From NCBI RefSeq assembly GCF_018374135.1, contig NZ_JAHAFS010000011.1, positions 24,416-88,415 on the forward strand: a stretch of 64,000 nt of DNA. Direction: 5' to 3'. The number at the start of each line of letters is the position of its first letter. Positions within the stretch are counted from its first letter, which is position 1. Both the position numbers and the translations under genes were made by a program. This DNA comes from Campylobacter gracilis (GTDB lineage Bacteria; Campylobacterota; Campylobacteria; Campylobacterales; Campylobacteraceae). Positions 1 to 7,114 of the stretch are shown here, piece by piece. Below the pieces are notes generated by a model. It was not told the DNA's origin. It saw nothing but the letters and a program-made list of their open reading frames with translations, and ran no database searches.

Positions 1-47
1 TATTCACAAATCCAGAGTTTGTTGTCCTGCCATTAGACGATAGCCCA
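1..47 (-). tRNA. tRNA-Gln (anticodon CTG), 5' part cut by the window edge
   Basis: Read on the minus strand, the sequence has a 7-nt acceptor strand TGGGCTA (47-41), a D-arm, and a 5-bp anticodon stem ACAAA/TTTGT around the 7-nt loop CTCTGGA. The anticodon at loop positions 3-5 is CTG, which reads CAG (glutamine). A U at position 1 is typical of tRNA-Gln. The variable region begins at 5-1 and the T-arm and 3' acceptor strand lie outside the window. The CTG form implies that a separate TTG isoacceptor probably exists elsewhere. Confidence 0.85.
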
Positions 48-1015
48 TTGCGGAAGCGGTATTTTATAGAATTTTGCTTTAAAAAAGCATAAGAGCGGGC
101 GGAATTTTAAAATTTTGTAAAATTTTAGATTAAATTTAAAGCCCTGCTGCGCCGAAACGATAAAATTCAAACGCAAAAGCTAACGCTGCTTTCATCGGCT
201 CCGATAAAAGAATATGGCTATCATCGCGGAGCTCAATTTTAAAATTTGGCTAGTTCATCCTGTATTTGCGCCTTTGCGAGCTATTTATCGCAGGATGAAA
301 TTTTAGCGCATGAATCCACCTCAAAACATATATGTTTAGTGCTCGCTGGGCGCGGGCGCGACCTTAAATGCTATAAATCACACCGAAAATCCGCAGCGAG
401 CATAATTGCGACAAACCCGAATACAGCGCCCTAAATAAGTGTCAAATAGACTTGCGGCAAGATCGCACAAAAAGCCTGTCAAATACTTGCCTCAAGCGAA
501 GCATAGAATTTATCGCGATTAAGTTAGGTTTAACTAAAATCAAAGCCAAAATTTGAGCACGAAGATTGCATAAAATTTCTTGCAAAAGCCATTCGCAAAC
601 TCAAAAGACATTGCAAAATTGCGTAAAATTTGGCTACGGCAAGATTTTCCAGTACATTGTGTTAATACAAACCGAAAGTGAATAGAACACAATTACTCGA
701 GGTAGCAAAATTTTCCCATACGCTGTTAATACCGAACATTGACGAATCGATCAAGTACTATGGACAAAGTGAAATATTCCCGTACATTGTTAGTTCGGCA
801 CATACAATTACTAAACCAGAGCAGAAATATGCGAAATTTAACTCCGCGTATCGTTTGAACACTTACCTCCAGCTAAATAGCGCGGACAAATTTTATATTG
901 CGCGCCGTTTAAAACGCAAAAATTAATTGGAAATTTTAAATTTCGGGCGCGGGTTCACTTCTAAGTATTCGCAAAAATAGTGCATCGAAGCTAGAAAAAT
1001 TTCGCTCCGTCGCGC
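48..1015. other. 968-base spacer without a convincing gene
   Basis: The stretch is rich in AAATTT/GAATTT words. Two short open frames exist. One at 246-434 (62 codons, TTG start) has no ribosome binding site or recognisable protein character. One at 678-926 (82 codons, GTG start) encodes a slightly more protein-like sequence (SIKYYGQSEIFPYIVSS) that I do not recognise. Three loosely similar segments of about 18 bases begin near 652, 716 and 781, about 65 bases apart, each with a TACATTGT/TACGCTGT core followed by TTA. The stretch could be an eroded gene. I see no other structure. Confidence 0.5.
61..68 (-). promoter_or_regulatory. candidate -10 element of the tRNA-Gln gene
   Basis: The minus strand reads CTATAAAATAC here, ending 13 bases before the first tRNA base. 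That is the right distance and composition for a campylobacterial sigma-70 -10 box. No clear -35 is visible, as is usual in Campylobacter. Confidence 0.45.
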
Positions 1016-2074
1016 CTAAAATTTCGATGAAATTTCGCGTATCAACTCAACCGCCTCTTTTGCGTCCGCGCATACGAACTCGAAATGCGCCCGTAGCTCC
1101 GAGGCACTGCCGTAGCCGCAGCTTACGCCCACGCTTCGCACCGCTGCCGACTTTGCCGCGATAGCGTCAAGTAGCGTATCGCCGATCATAAAGATATTTT
1201 GGCTTACAGAAGGCAGGATTTCGTCACTGCAAATTTTGTCATAACAAGGAGTGGAATTTAGCTCATGTGCATCATAAATTTTACCGCCGCGCGCGCCGCC
1301 TTTATCGCTCTCGCCCTCGATGCTGACACCGCTCTTTTGACCCTTATCGCCAGCCTCGTATCTATCGCTCTTTGCTTCGCTTAAATTTTTAAACGAAATT
1401 GTATCGGAATTTTGACTCGCAATACTGCTTAAATTTTGCTCGAAAACTTTGCCAGAATCAGGATCAAGCGCAGGAAGGCTCTTTAAATCAGGCGCTGAAA
1501 TTTCATTCAAAATCGCGCTCCTGCTAGCAGCGCTTGTGTTTTTATTGGCAGTAGCATAGCAAGCTTTACTGCTAATTGTATTTGAACTTTTGCTAGCGGT
1601 CGCGCCGCAAATTCCTAAATTTTCGAGCGCCTTTAAAATCGGTTCAGCGCTTGGTTTGGGATCTTGCACGTCCTCTCGTCCGACGATGGTGCCAAAAAAT
1701 TTCGCGACACCAAGATGCTGCAATAAAATTTTAGAAAATTTCGACGTTTTGGTGGTTACGACGCCTAAATTTGCAAACTCGCTCGCCGCACGAACCGCCT
1801 CGAACGCACCGCTTAGCAGAACGGTCTGATCTAAAAAAGTCTGCGCGTATCGCTGTTTGTAGGCGAGCACGAAATTCTGCACATCGCGCGTCACACCTAG
1901 ACGTTCAAACATCACTTCTAACGGATGCCCGATAAGCCTTTTAATCGCTTCGTCGCTAGGCTCTGCGGCGCCCAAATGCGCAAACGCGTAGTGAAAGCCG
2001 TCCAGTATCGCGGGCGTGGAGTCGATGAGCGTACCGTCGAGATCAAAAAGCAGAGTGGTTTGGAAATTTGGCAT
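1016..2074 (-). CDS. gph: HAD-family hydrolase, phosphoglycolate phosphatase-like, with a 135-residue insertion
   Basis: This is a haloacid dehalogenase-type phosphatase, probably acting on a small phosphorylated metabolite such as 2-phosphoglycolate in the cytoplasm. Motif I is LLFDLDGTLIDS near residue 8 (two catalytic Asp), motif II is VVTTKTS near 105, the motif III Lys lies in QDPKPS near 140, and motif IV is MIGDTLLDA near 296. Family members are usually 210-220 residues and this one has 352. The excess is a Ser/Asn/Lys/Gly-rich, low-complexity block at about 155-292, between motifs III and IV. The core motifs are intact, so the enzyme may still fold with the insert looped out. The position next to cadF matches C. 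jejuni as I recall it. The exact substrate is not shown by the sequence. Confidence 0.85.
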   Translation of the reverse strand: MPNFQTTLLFDLDGTLIDSTPAILDGFHYAFAHLGAAEPSDEAIKRLIGHPLEVMFERLGVTRDVQNFVLAYKQRYAQTFLDQTVLLSGAFEAVRAASEFANLGVVTTKTSKFSKILLQHLGVAKFFGTIVGREDVQDPKPSAEPILKALENLGICGATASKSSNTISSKACYATANKNTSAASRSAILNEISAPDLKSLPALDPDSGKVFEQNLSSIASQNSDTISFKNLSEAKSDRYEAGDKGQKSGVSIEGESDKGGARGGKIYDAHELNSTPCYDKICSDEILPSVSQNIFMIGDTLLDAIAAKSAAVRSVGVSCGYGSASELRAHFEFVCADAKEAVELIREISSKF

Positions 2075-2095
2075 TTTAAAATTTAATTTGGATAT

Positions 2096-2122
2096 AAAAA
2101 AAGCGGAGCCGAAGCTCCGCTT
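2096..2122 (-). terminator. Rho-independent terminator of cadF
   Basis: On the minus strand a 9-bp stem AAGCGGAGC/GCTCCGCTT with a 4-base loop is followed by seven T. It starts 19 bases after the cadF stop codon, separating cadF from the downstream phosphatase gene. Confidence 0.9.
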
Positions 2123-2140
2123 ATGTGGATCTAGAAAAGA

Positions 2141-3163
2141 TTATTTTCTAAATTTAGCATCTACGCGTCTATTTTGAGCGCGGCCTGCTTTAGTAGCGTT
2201 TGTAGCGATAGGCTTAGTCTCACCGTATCCTACAGTGGTGATTCTGCTAGCATCTACGCCGAAGCTCTTAAGCGCACCTCCGACTGCAGCAGCTCTGCGC
2301 TCGGAGAGCTTTTGATTATATGCATTCGAGCCGGTGCTATCGGTGTGACCCTCTAGAATTACTTTGTAATCAGGGTGAGCTACTAGCACATCGCTTACGT
2401 TTTTAATCTGGTTCATAAACTCAGGGGAAATTTTTGAGCTATCTGTAGCGAAATTTACGCCCAAATTTAATCTAATAACTTTCTCGCAACCATATTCATC
2501 TACAACTACACCAGCAGGTGTGCCTGGACATCTATCGACATTATCGCATACGCCGTCGTTATCTGCGTCTTTGCAGCCTGTAGGAGCCGGAGCGGCAGCT
2601 GGAGCTGCATCAGCATATCTCTTGCCAAAATCAACTGCAAAGCCTAGAGTATAGAACAATACGTGGTTGCCGTCGTCAAATCTGATAGCATCGCGTGCTT
2701 CAAGTTTTGTAGCGAAGTTGTCGGTAATGTAGTATTTTAGACCCAAGCCGTATTGACCAAAGCCGCTATCTTGATCGCCATCGTTGTAAACGTCTTTAGT
2801 GTAATCCATATATCCAAGACCTAGCAAGCCGTATAATTTGAAATTATCGGTGAAATTTACCAAGTCTTTTACAGCATTGATATGATAGTATTTAGCGTCA
2901 GGCTTATCGTTGCCTACTCTATGAGCTAAATCCTCTACGCCGATATTGCGAGAGTAATCAAAACCAACCTCTACTTGATCGATAAACGAATCTTGTAGAT
3001 TTTTGGCAAGACGTAGACCGAACATAAAATTCGAATCCAAATCCATATTGCCCTCATGAGTCATTCCGCCAATAGTAGGGGTGATCTCCCAGTGATAATC
3101 AGCATCGCTAGCGAACAATGCGCCGGATGCACACAAGCTTAATGCAAGTAGAACTTTCTTCAT
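2141..3163 (-). CDS. cadF: CadF-like OmpA-family outer membrane protein
   Basis: This is an outer membrane beta-barrel with a periplasmic peptidoglycan-binding OmpA domain. In C. jejuni the homologue is a fibronectin-binding adhesin. The ATG at 3163 is chosen because AAGGATG lies just upstream, whereas the longer frame from 3178 would need a TTG without a site. The signal peptide is MKKVLLALSLCASGALFA. The barrel follows (WEITPTIGGMTHEGNMDLD), then an Ala/Pro hinge, a calcium-type thrombospondin-3-like repeat (DADNDGVCDNVDRCPGTP), and the OmpA C domain ending ILEGHTDSTGSNAYNQKLSE and NRRVDAKFRK. The gene has its own terminator. Adhesin function is inferred from the relative, and a purely structural OmpA role is equally possible. 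Confidence 0.88.
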   Translation of the reverse strand: MKKVLLALSLCASGALFASDADYHWEITPTIGGMTHEGNMDLDSNFMFGLRLAKNLQDSFIDQVEVGFDYSRNIGVEDLAHRVGNDKPDAKYYHINAVKDLVNFTDNFKLYGLLGLGYMDYTKDVYNDGDQDSGFGQYGLGLKYYITDNFATKLEARDAIRFDDGNHVLFYTLGFAVDFGKRYADAAPAAAPAPTGCKDADNDGVCDNVDRCPGTPAGVVVDEYGCEKVIRLNLGVNFATDSSKISPEFMNQIKNVSDVLVAHPDYKVILEGHTDSTGSNAYNQKLSERRAAAVGGALKSFGVDASRITTVGYGETKPIATNATKAGRAQNRRVDAKFRK

Positions 3164-3262
3164 TAAACATCCTTTCAAATAAAGTTATAATTCGATATTA
3201 CCATAAAATTTTTAAAGAATTTACAAATTTGCGACAATTTCGCCACAAATTTGCAAAAAACA

Positions 3263-3652
3263 TTATCTCTTAGAGAACTGCGGACTTCTACGCGCTTTGC
3301 GGCGACCGAATTTCTTTCGCTCGACCACGCGACTATCGCGAGTTAGCAGACCTTTTGGCTTAAGAGCCGCTCTAAAATCCTTATCCATCGCGGCAAGCGC
3401 TTTTGAAATTCCGTGCTTTAGCGCATCCGCTTGAGCCGAATATCCGCCGCCTAAAGTTTGCGCGGTGATGTCCATCGAGGTCTCTTGTTTAGTCGCCAAA
3501 AGCGGCTGAACAACCCTTAGCTTGATCGCTTCGTGACCGCCTAGCCAGGTGTTTAGATCCATACCGTTTACTACGATTTTGCCGCTTCCCGGTTTTACCC
3601 AAACCTTAGCTACGGCAGTTTTTCTCTTTCCGGTTGCATAAATTGTCGCCAT
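3263..3652 (-). CDS. rpsI: 30S ribosomal protein S9
   Basis: The 129-residue protein begins MATIYATGKRKTAVAKVWVK and ends in the basic tail ARRSPQFSKR, which in S9 reaches the P-site tRNA. It has the usual family length. It follows rplM by two bases and is co-transcribed with it, as in almost all bacteria. The insert-type low complexity seen in other proteins of this window is absent. Confidence 0.98.
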   Translation of the reverse strand: MATIYATGKRKTAVAKVWVKPGSGKIVVNGMDLNTWLGGHEAIKLRVVQPLLATKQETSMDITAQTLGGGYSAQADALKHGISKALAAMDKDFRAALKPKGLLTRDSRVVERKKFGRRKARRSPQFSKR

Positions 3653-3654
3653 GA

Positions 3655-4080
3655 TTATTTTCCTTTTTTAGTTGTTTGCGCAGTATGAGGGTGCTCGCCG
3701 CCTTCATATACGAATAGCTTTTTGATCATTGCCTTGCCGAGCTTCGTCTTAGGAAGCATGCCGCGAACCGCAAGTCTGTAGAGTTTTGCGGGATTGTTTT
3801 TAAGCAAGTCTTGAAATTTCACGCTCTTTACGCTTCCGAAATAGCCCGAGTAGTTGTGATAAAGCTTGTCGTCGCCCTTGTTATTGCCGGTAAATACAGC
3901 TTTTGAAGCGTTGATGATAACGACGTAATCTCCGCAATCCACGTTTGGAGTGTAGCTTGGTTTGTGTTTGCCGCGTAGCAATACCGCAACTTCGGTAAGC
4001 ATCCTACCGAATCTTTTGTCGGTCGCGTCGATAACGACCCAGTCGCGCTTAACTTCGCTCGGCTTTGTAATTTCTGTCAT
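3655..4080 (-). CDS. rplM: 50S ribosomal protein L13
   Basis: The 141-residue protein has the L13 core GRMLTEVAVLLRGKHKPSY and MLPKTKLGKAM. It is an early-assembly protein of the large subunit that binds 23S rRNA. It is the first gene of the rplM-rpsI pair, with a promoter-like TATAAT about 30 bases upstream of its start. Confidence 0.98.
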   Translation of the reverse strand: MTEITKPSEVKRDWVVIDATDKRFGRMLTEVAVLLRGKHKPSYTPNVDCGDYVVIINASKAVFTGNNKGDDKLYHNYSGYFGSVKSVKFQDLLKNNPAKLYRLAVRGMLPKTKLGKAMIKKLFVYEGGEHPHTAQTTKKGK

Positions 4081-4110
4081 GGTTTCCGCCTTATTAAAAT
4101 TTGAGCTGTG

Positions 4111-4116
4111 ATTATA
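4111..4116 (-). promoter_or_regulatory. candidate promoter (-10) of rplM-rpsI
   Basis: The minus strand reads TCTATATAATCACAG, an excellent TATAAT hexamer about 30 bases before the rplM ATG, in an AT-rich upstream context. The addA gene ends just upstream, so this would give the ribosomal genes their own transcript. Confidence 0.65.
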
Positions 4117-4195
4117 TAGAAATATCCTTACGTATAGCTTAATTTAAGCTATTTTTAATCTGTCTGCGCTCAAATTTCATCTAAATTTTAAAATT

Positions 4196-7114
4196 TTATC
4201 CCTCTTCATTCACTTCGATTAGCCTAGCATCCGCGGCTTCGAGAGCCAGCACGAAGGCGCGCACTCGCGCATGCGGATAAAACTCGCGGATCACGCTTTT
4301 ATACCGCGCCACTTGAGCTTTGTTTTGCGCGAGGTATTTTTCGGAGCTCTTGTAATCAAAAAGCAAAATTTCATCCTGCCCAAAGCACGCCAGATCCACG
4401 CGCAAAAGATCATTCTCCGCGCTTTTAATCGGCATCTCTTTATAAGCTTGAGCGCCCTTTATCAGAGCTAAAAATTCCTCGTTTTTACTTAGTCCTAGCG
4501 CCCGCGTCGCGATATTTTCAAAATCCGCGTCATTTAAAAATTTAGCGTAGCGACCTCTCGCCAGGCCTACTCCTCGTAAAATTTCATCCGCCGCAAAGCT
4601 TTCGCTCATCTCGAGCGCATAGTGCAGCGCCTCGCCGAAATATATCGCGCTTAGCGCCTCCGTTTCGCCGCCGCCTGCTTTTTCTTGCGCGCCTTGAGGC
4701 TCGCCCGCTACGAGCGCGATCTTTTTGCGCGGCGGCTGCTCTTCTGATTTTACGGAGCTTGGGATTACGTAGCCGTATTGAAAATCCGGGATATCCAGCC
4801 ACTCCACGACGCCCGCGCCCTTGGTCTTTTTGGCATAAGGCGAAAAAAAGCTATAATTGTATTGATCTATTTTTGCCTCGGAGCGTTTTACGATGATGAG
4901 CGAGCGTTCAGCGCGTGTAAATGCTACGTAGAGCTTGTTTATATCCTCCTCGTGTGCAGAGCGATCGTTTTCGTCCATTAGCGCCGCAAATTCCGCATCC
5001 AGGCTCTTTCTGCTCGCAAATTTATAAAAAATTCTCCACTTATGCGTGGCAAAATCATAGTCCGTCGCGAGCTTTGAGCTATCACCCCGGTCTTTTCCTC
5101 CGATGCGGTCGCAAACGATTACGTGCGGGAACTGAAGCCCCTTGGACTTATGCACGGTCATAATTTTAATGCCACTTTGTTCCTTGGCAAATACCTCCGT
5201 TTCGTCGTTTGCAAACAGATACTCGCTAAAACTATTAAATTTTGCCAGCGTCTCAAAAAACAGCAGTAGATCCGGATCGACAAAATTTAATTTCAGCGAG
5301 CTAGCGATAAATTCCGCCGTTTTTTGCGCGTTTTTATGCAGATCGACCGCTATCTTTTTAAGCCGCCTCCCTAAAATCGCTTCGGCGTTTCGCAGATAAA
5401 TTTCATCGCCACCTACGCAGAATTTCGCGTATTGAATTACGGCATTTACCTGCTCGCTGCAACGCAGAGCCTTATTTGAGCCGCTGCAAACCTCGCAAAA
5501 TTCCGATAGCATCTCTTTTAGCGCGCTTACATGCTCGTTTTTCCAGCATAAAATCGCTATATCATCAGCTCTCACGCCGCACTCCTCAATAAGCCTGCGC
5601 GCTTGCTCCGCAGCCCCCTTTAGCACATCGTCGTATGAAAACGCTGCTACGTAGCCGTAATCGTCGCTTTGCACCTCAAATAGCGGCATTTGTGGATGAG
5701 AAAGAGGATAATCCTTGATTTTTTGCAGCACCGAAGCGGGCAGATCGCTATCTAGCTTATTTGCCGCGATTTGATCTTCATAAGACGCAAATTTATCGCG
5801 CAAGATCTCATTTACAAATTTTACAATGAGTTTTAAGCTGCGATAATTGCGCGGCAGGCTCTGCGTTTTGATTTGACTAAACTGCTCGCGCAAAATATCA
5901 AAAATTTTTCTCTCTGCGCCGCGAAATTTATAGATGCTCTGTTTTTTATCGCCTACGTAAAAAAAGCTGCCACAGCGCTCCTCCGCCCCTTTGCCAGCAA
6001 GCGCCTCAGAGATTAGCGGCAGCATAATTTCATACTGGCAAATGTCGGTATCTTGGAATTCGTCAATTAAAATATGCGTGATTTTAGAATCGAGCCTGAA
6101 ATACAAAAGCTCGCGATTGCCCTGTAACGCCTCTGCGCTTGGATTTAGCAGCGAGTGCACGGCTGCAGTGACATCGCCGAATGTAAGCTTGCGACTTTTG
6201 CGCTGCACCGATTTAAGCGCTTCGGCATAAATTCTAATTAGTCCTGCCAGCTTAGCCGCATATACCGCATCCATCCACGCTATTTCGCGAGCTATGGCGT
6301 CTTTCAGCCTTGCTAGCTCGCCGTCAAGATGCGAAATTTTTTTAAGCTGCGAGCGCGGATAATCGAAACTACCGTTGGCAAGAGCCGAAAGAATGAAGCC
6401 CGAAGATAATTTTGACAGATCACCAACAGGGCTTAGCCCATTTACGGCTCCCGCGCTTACGCCCGCATCTCTCGCCGCTTTTTGCAAGTGGGATAAAATT
6501 TCATTTATCTCTGCCAGCGCGGAGCTTGCGGGAAGCGTGGGCGGATTTATGCTTATATCGCCTCTCCAAATGCTTTGCAAGCTATTTAAAAACTCACCCT
6601 TTGTCATTCCTGAGTCGCTTACATAATCCACGACCTCTCTTAATAGCGCTTCGTTTTTACAAATCACGCCTAAAAACGCCGCCTGCTGCACGCCCAAAAT
6701 CCCTTCATCGTTTTCAAAGCTCGGATCGATGCCGCTATTTAGCGCAAAGGAGCGCAGAGCTTTTGCAAAAAACGCATCGAAGGTAAAGACATTTAGGCTC
6801 TCGCTTAAAAATTTAGGCAGTAGGCGCTGTTGCGCTGCCATAACCTCATCCGCGCTCATATTTAGATCCTCGCAAATTTGCGCCAGCTCGGGGCTTGACA
6901 CAAGGGCGCCGTCGCGCACGACAAGCAAATTTTGAAATTTCTCCACGATGCGCGTTTTCATCTCAGCAGCCGCTTTTTTAGTAAAGGTAAGCGCTAAAAT
7001 TTCATTGATCGGCTCACCTTTTAGCACCAGCTCGATGAACCTGACCGCGAGATTGAAGGTCTTGCCGCTGCCTGCGCTTGCTTCAAGCGCCAGATAATTT
7101 TCAAATTTTGCCAT
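4196..7114 (-). CDS. addA: AddA/RecB-like helicase-nuclease
   Basis: This is the UvrD/Rep-type helicase and nuclease subunit of the AddAB complex, which processes double-strand breaks for RecA. The ATG at 7114 is preferred: it has an AAGGGG site and overlaps the addB stop by 14 bases, while the frame extending to 7201 begins with Arg-rich sequence lying inside addB. With this start the protein has 972 residues. Motifs in order are Walker A EASAGSGKT (11-19), LIDEFQDTD near 350, VGDKKQSIYKFRG near 390, TVHKSKGLQFPHV near 655, YVAFTRAERS near 736 and the RecB nuclease motif LLFDYKSS near 923. The same position, behind rplM, is occupied by addA in C. jejuni as I recall. Confidence 0.92.
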   Translation of the reverse strand: MAKFENYLALEASAGSGKTFNLAVRFIELVLKGEPINEILALTFTKKAAAEMKTRIVEKFQNLLVVRDGALVSSPELAQICEDLNMSADEVMAAQQRLLPKFLSESLNVFTFDAFFAKALRSFALNSGIDPSFENDEGILGVQQAAFLGVICKNEALLREVVDYVSDSGMTKGEFLNSLQSIWRGDISINPPTLPASSALAEINEILSHLQKAARDAGVSAGAVNGLSPVGDLSKLSSGFILSALANGSFDYPRSQLKKISHLDGELARLKDAIAREIAWMDAVYAAKLAGLIRIYAEALKSVQRKSRKLTFGDVTAAVHSLLNPSAEALQGNRELLYFRLDSKITHILIDEFQDTDICQYEIMLPLISEALAGKGAEERCGSFFYVGDKKQSIYKFRGAERKIFDILREQFSQIKTQSLPRNYRSLKLIVKFVNEILRDKFASYEDQIAANKLDSDLPASVLQKIKDYPLSHPQMPLFEVQSDDYGYVAAFSYDDVLKGAAEQARRLIEECGVRADDIAILCWKNEHVSALKEMLSEFCEVCSGSNKALRCSEQVNAVIQYAKFCVGGDEIYLRNAEAILGRRLKKIAVDLHKNAQKTAEFIASSLKLNFVDPDLLLFFETLAKFNSFSEYLFANDETEVFAKEQSGIKIMTVHKSKGLQFPHVIVCDRIGGKDRGDSSKLATDYDFATHKWRIFYKFASRKSLDAEFAALMDENDRSAHEEDINKLYVAFTRAERSLIIVKRSEAKIDQYNYSFFSPYAKKTKGAGVVEWLDIPDFQYGYVIPSSVKSEEQPPRKKIALVAGEPQGAQEKAGGGETEALSAIYFGEALHYALEMSESFAADEILRGVGLARGRYAKFLNDADFENIATRALGLSKNEEFLALIKGAQAYKEMPIKSAENDLLRVDLACFGQDEILLFDYKSSEKYLAQNKAQVARYKSVIREFYPHARVRAFVLALEAADARLIEVNEEG

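Noticed and set aside
246..434. 62-codon frame near the left edge
   Set aside because: TTG start without a ribosome site, and composition of random spacer.
48..1015. A CRISPR array suspected from spaced similar segments
   Set aside because: The three segments are too degenerate, too few and have no exact repeats; no cas genes are present.
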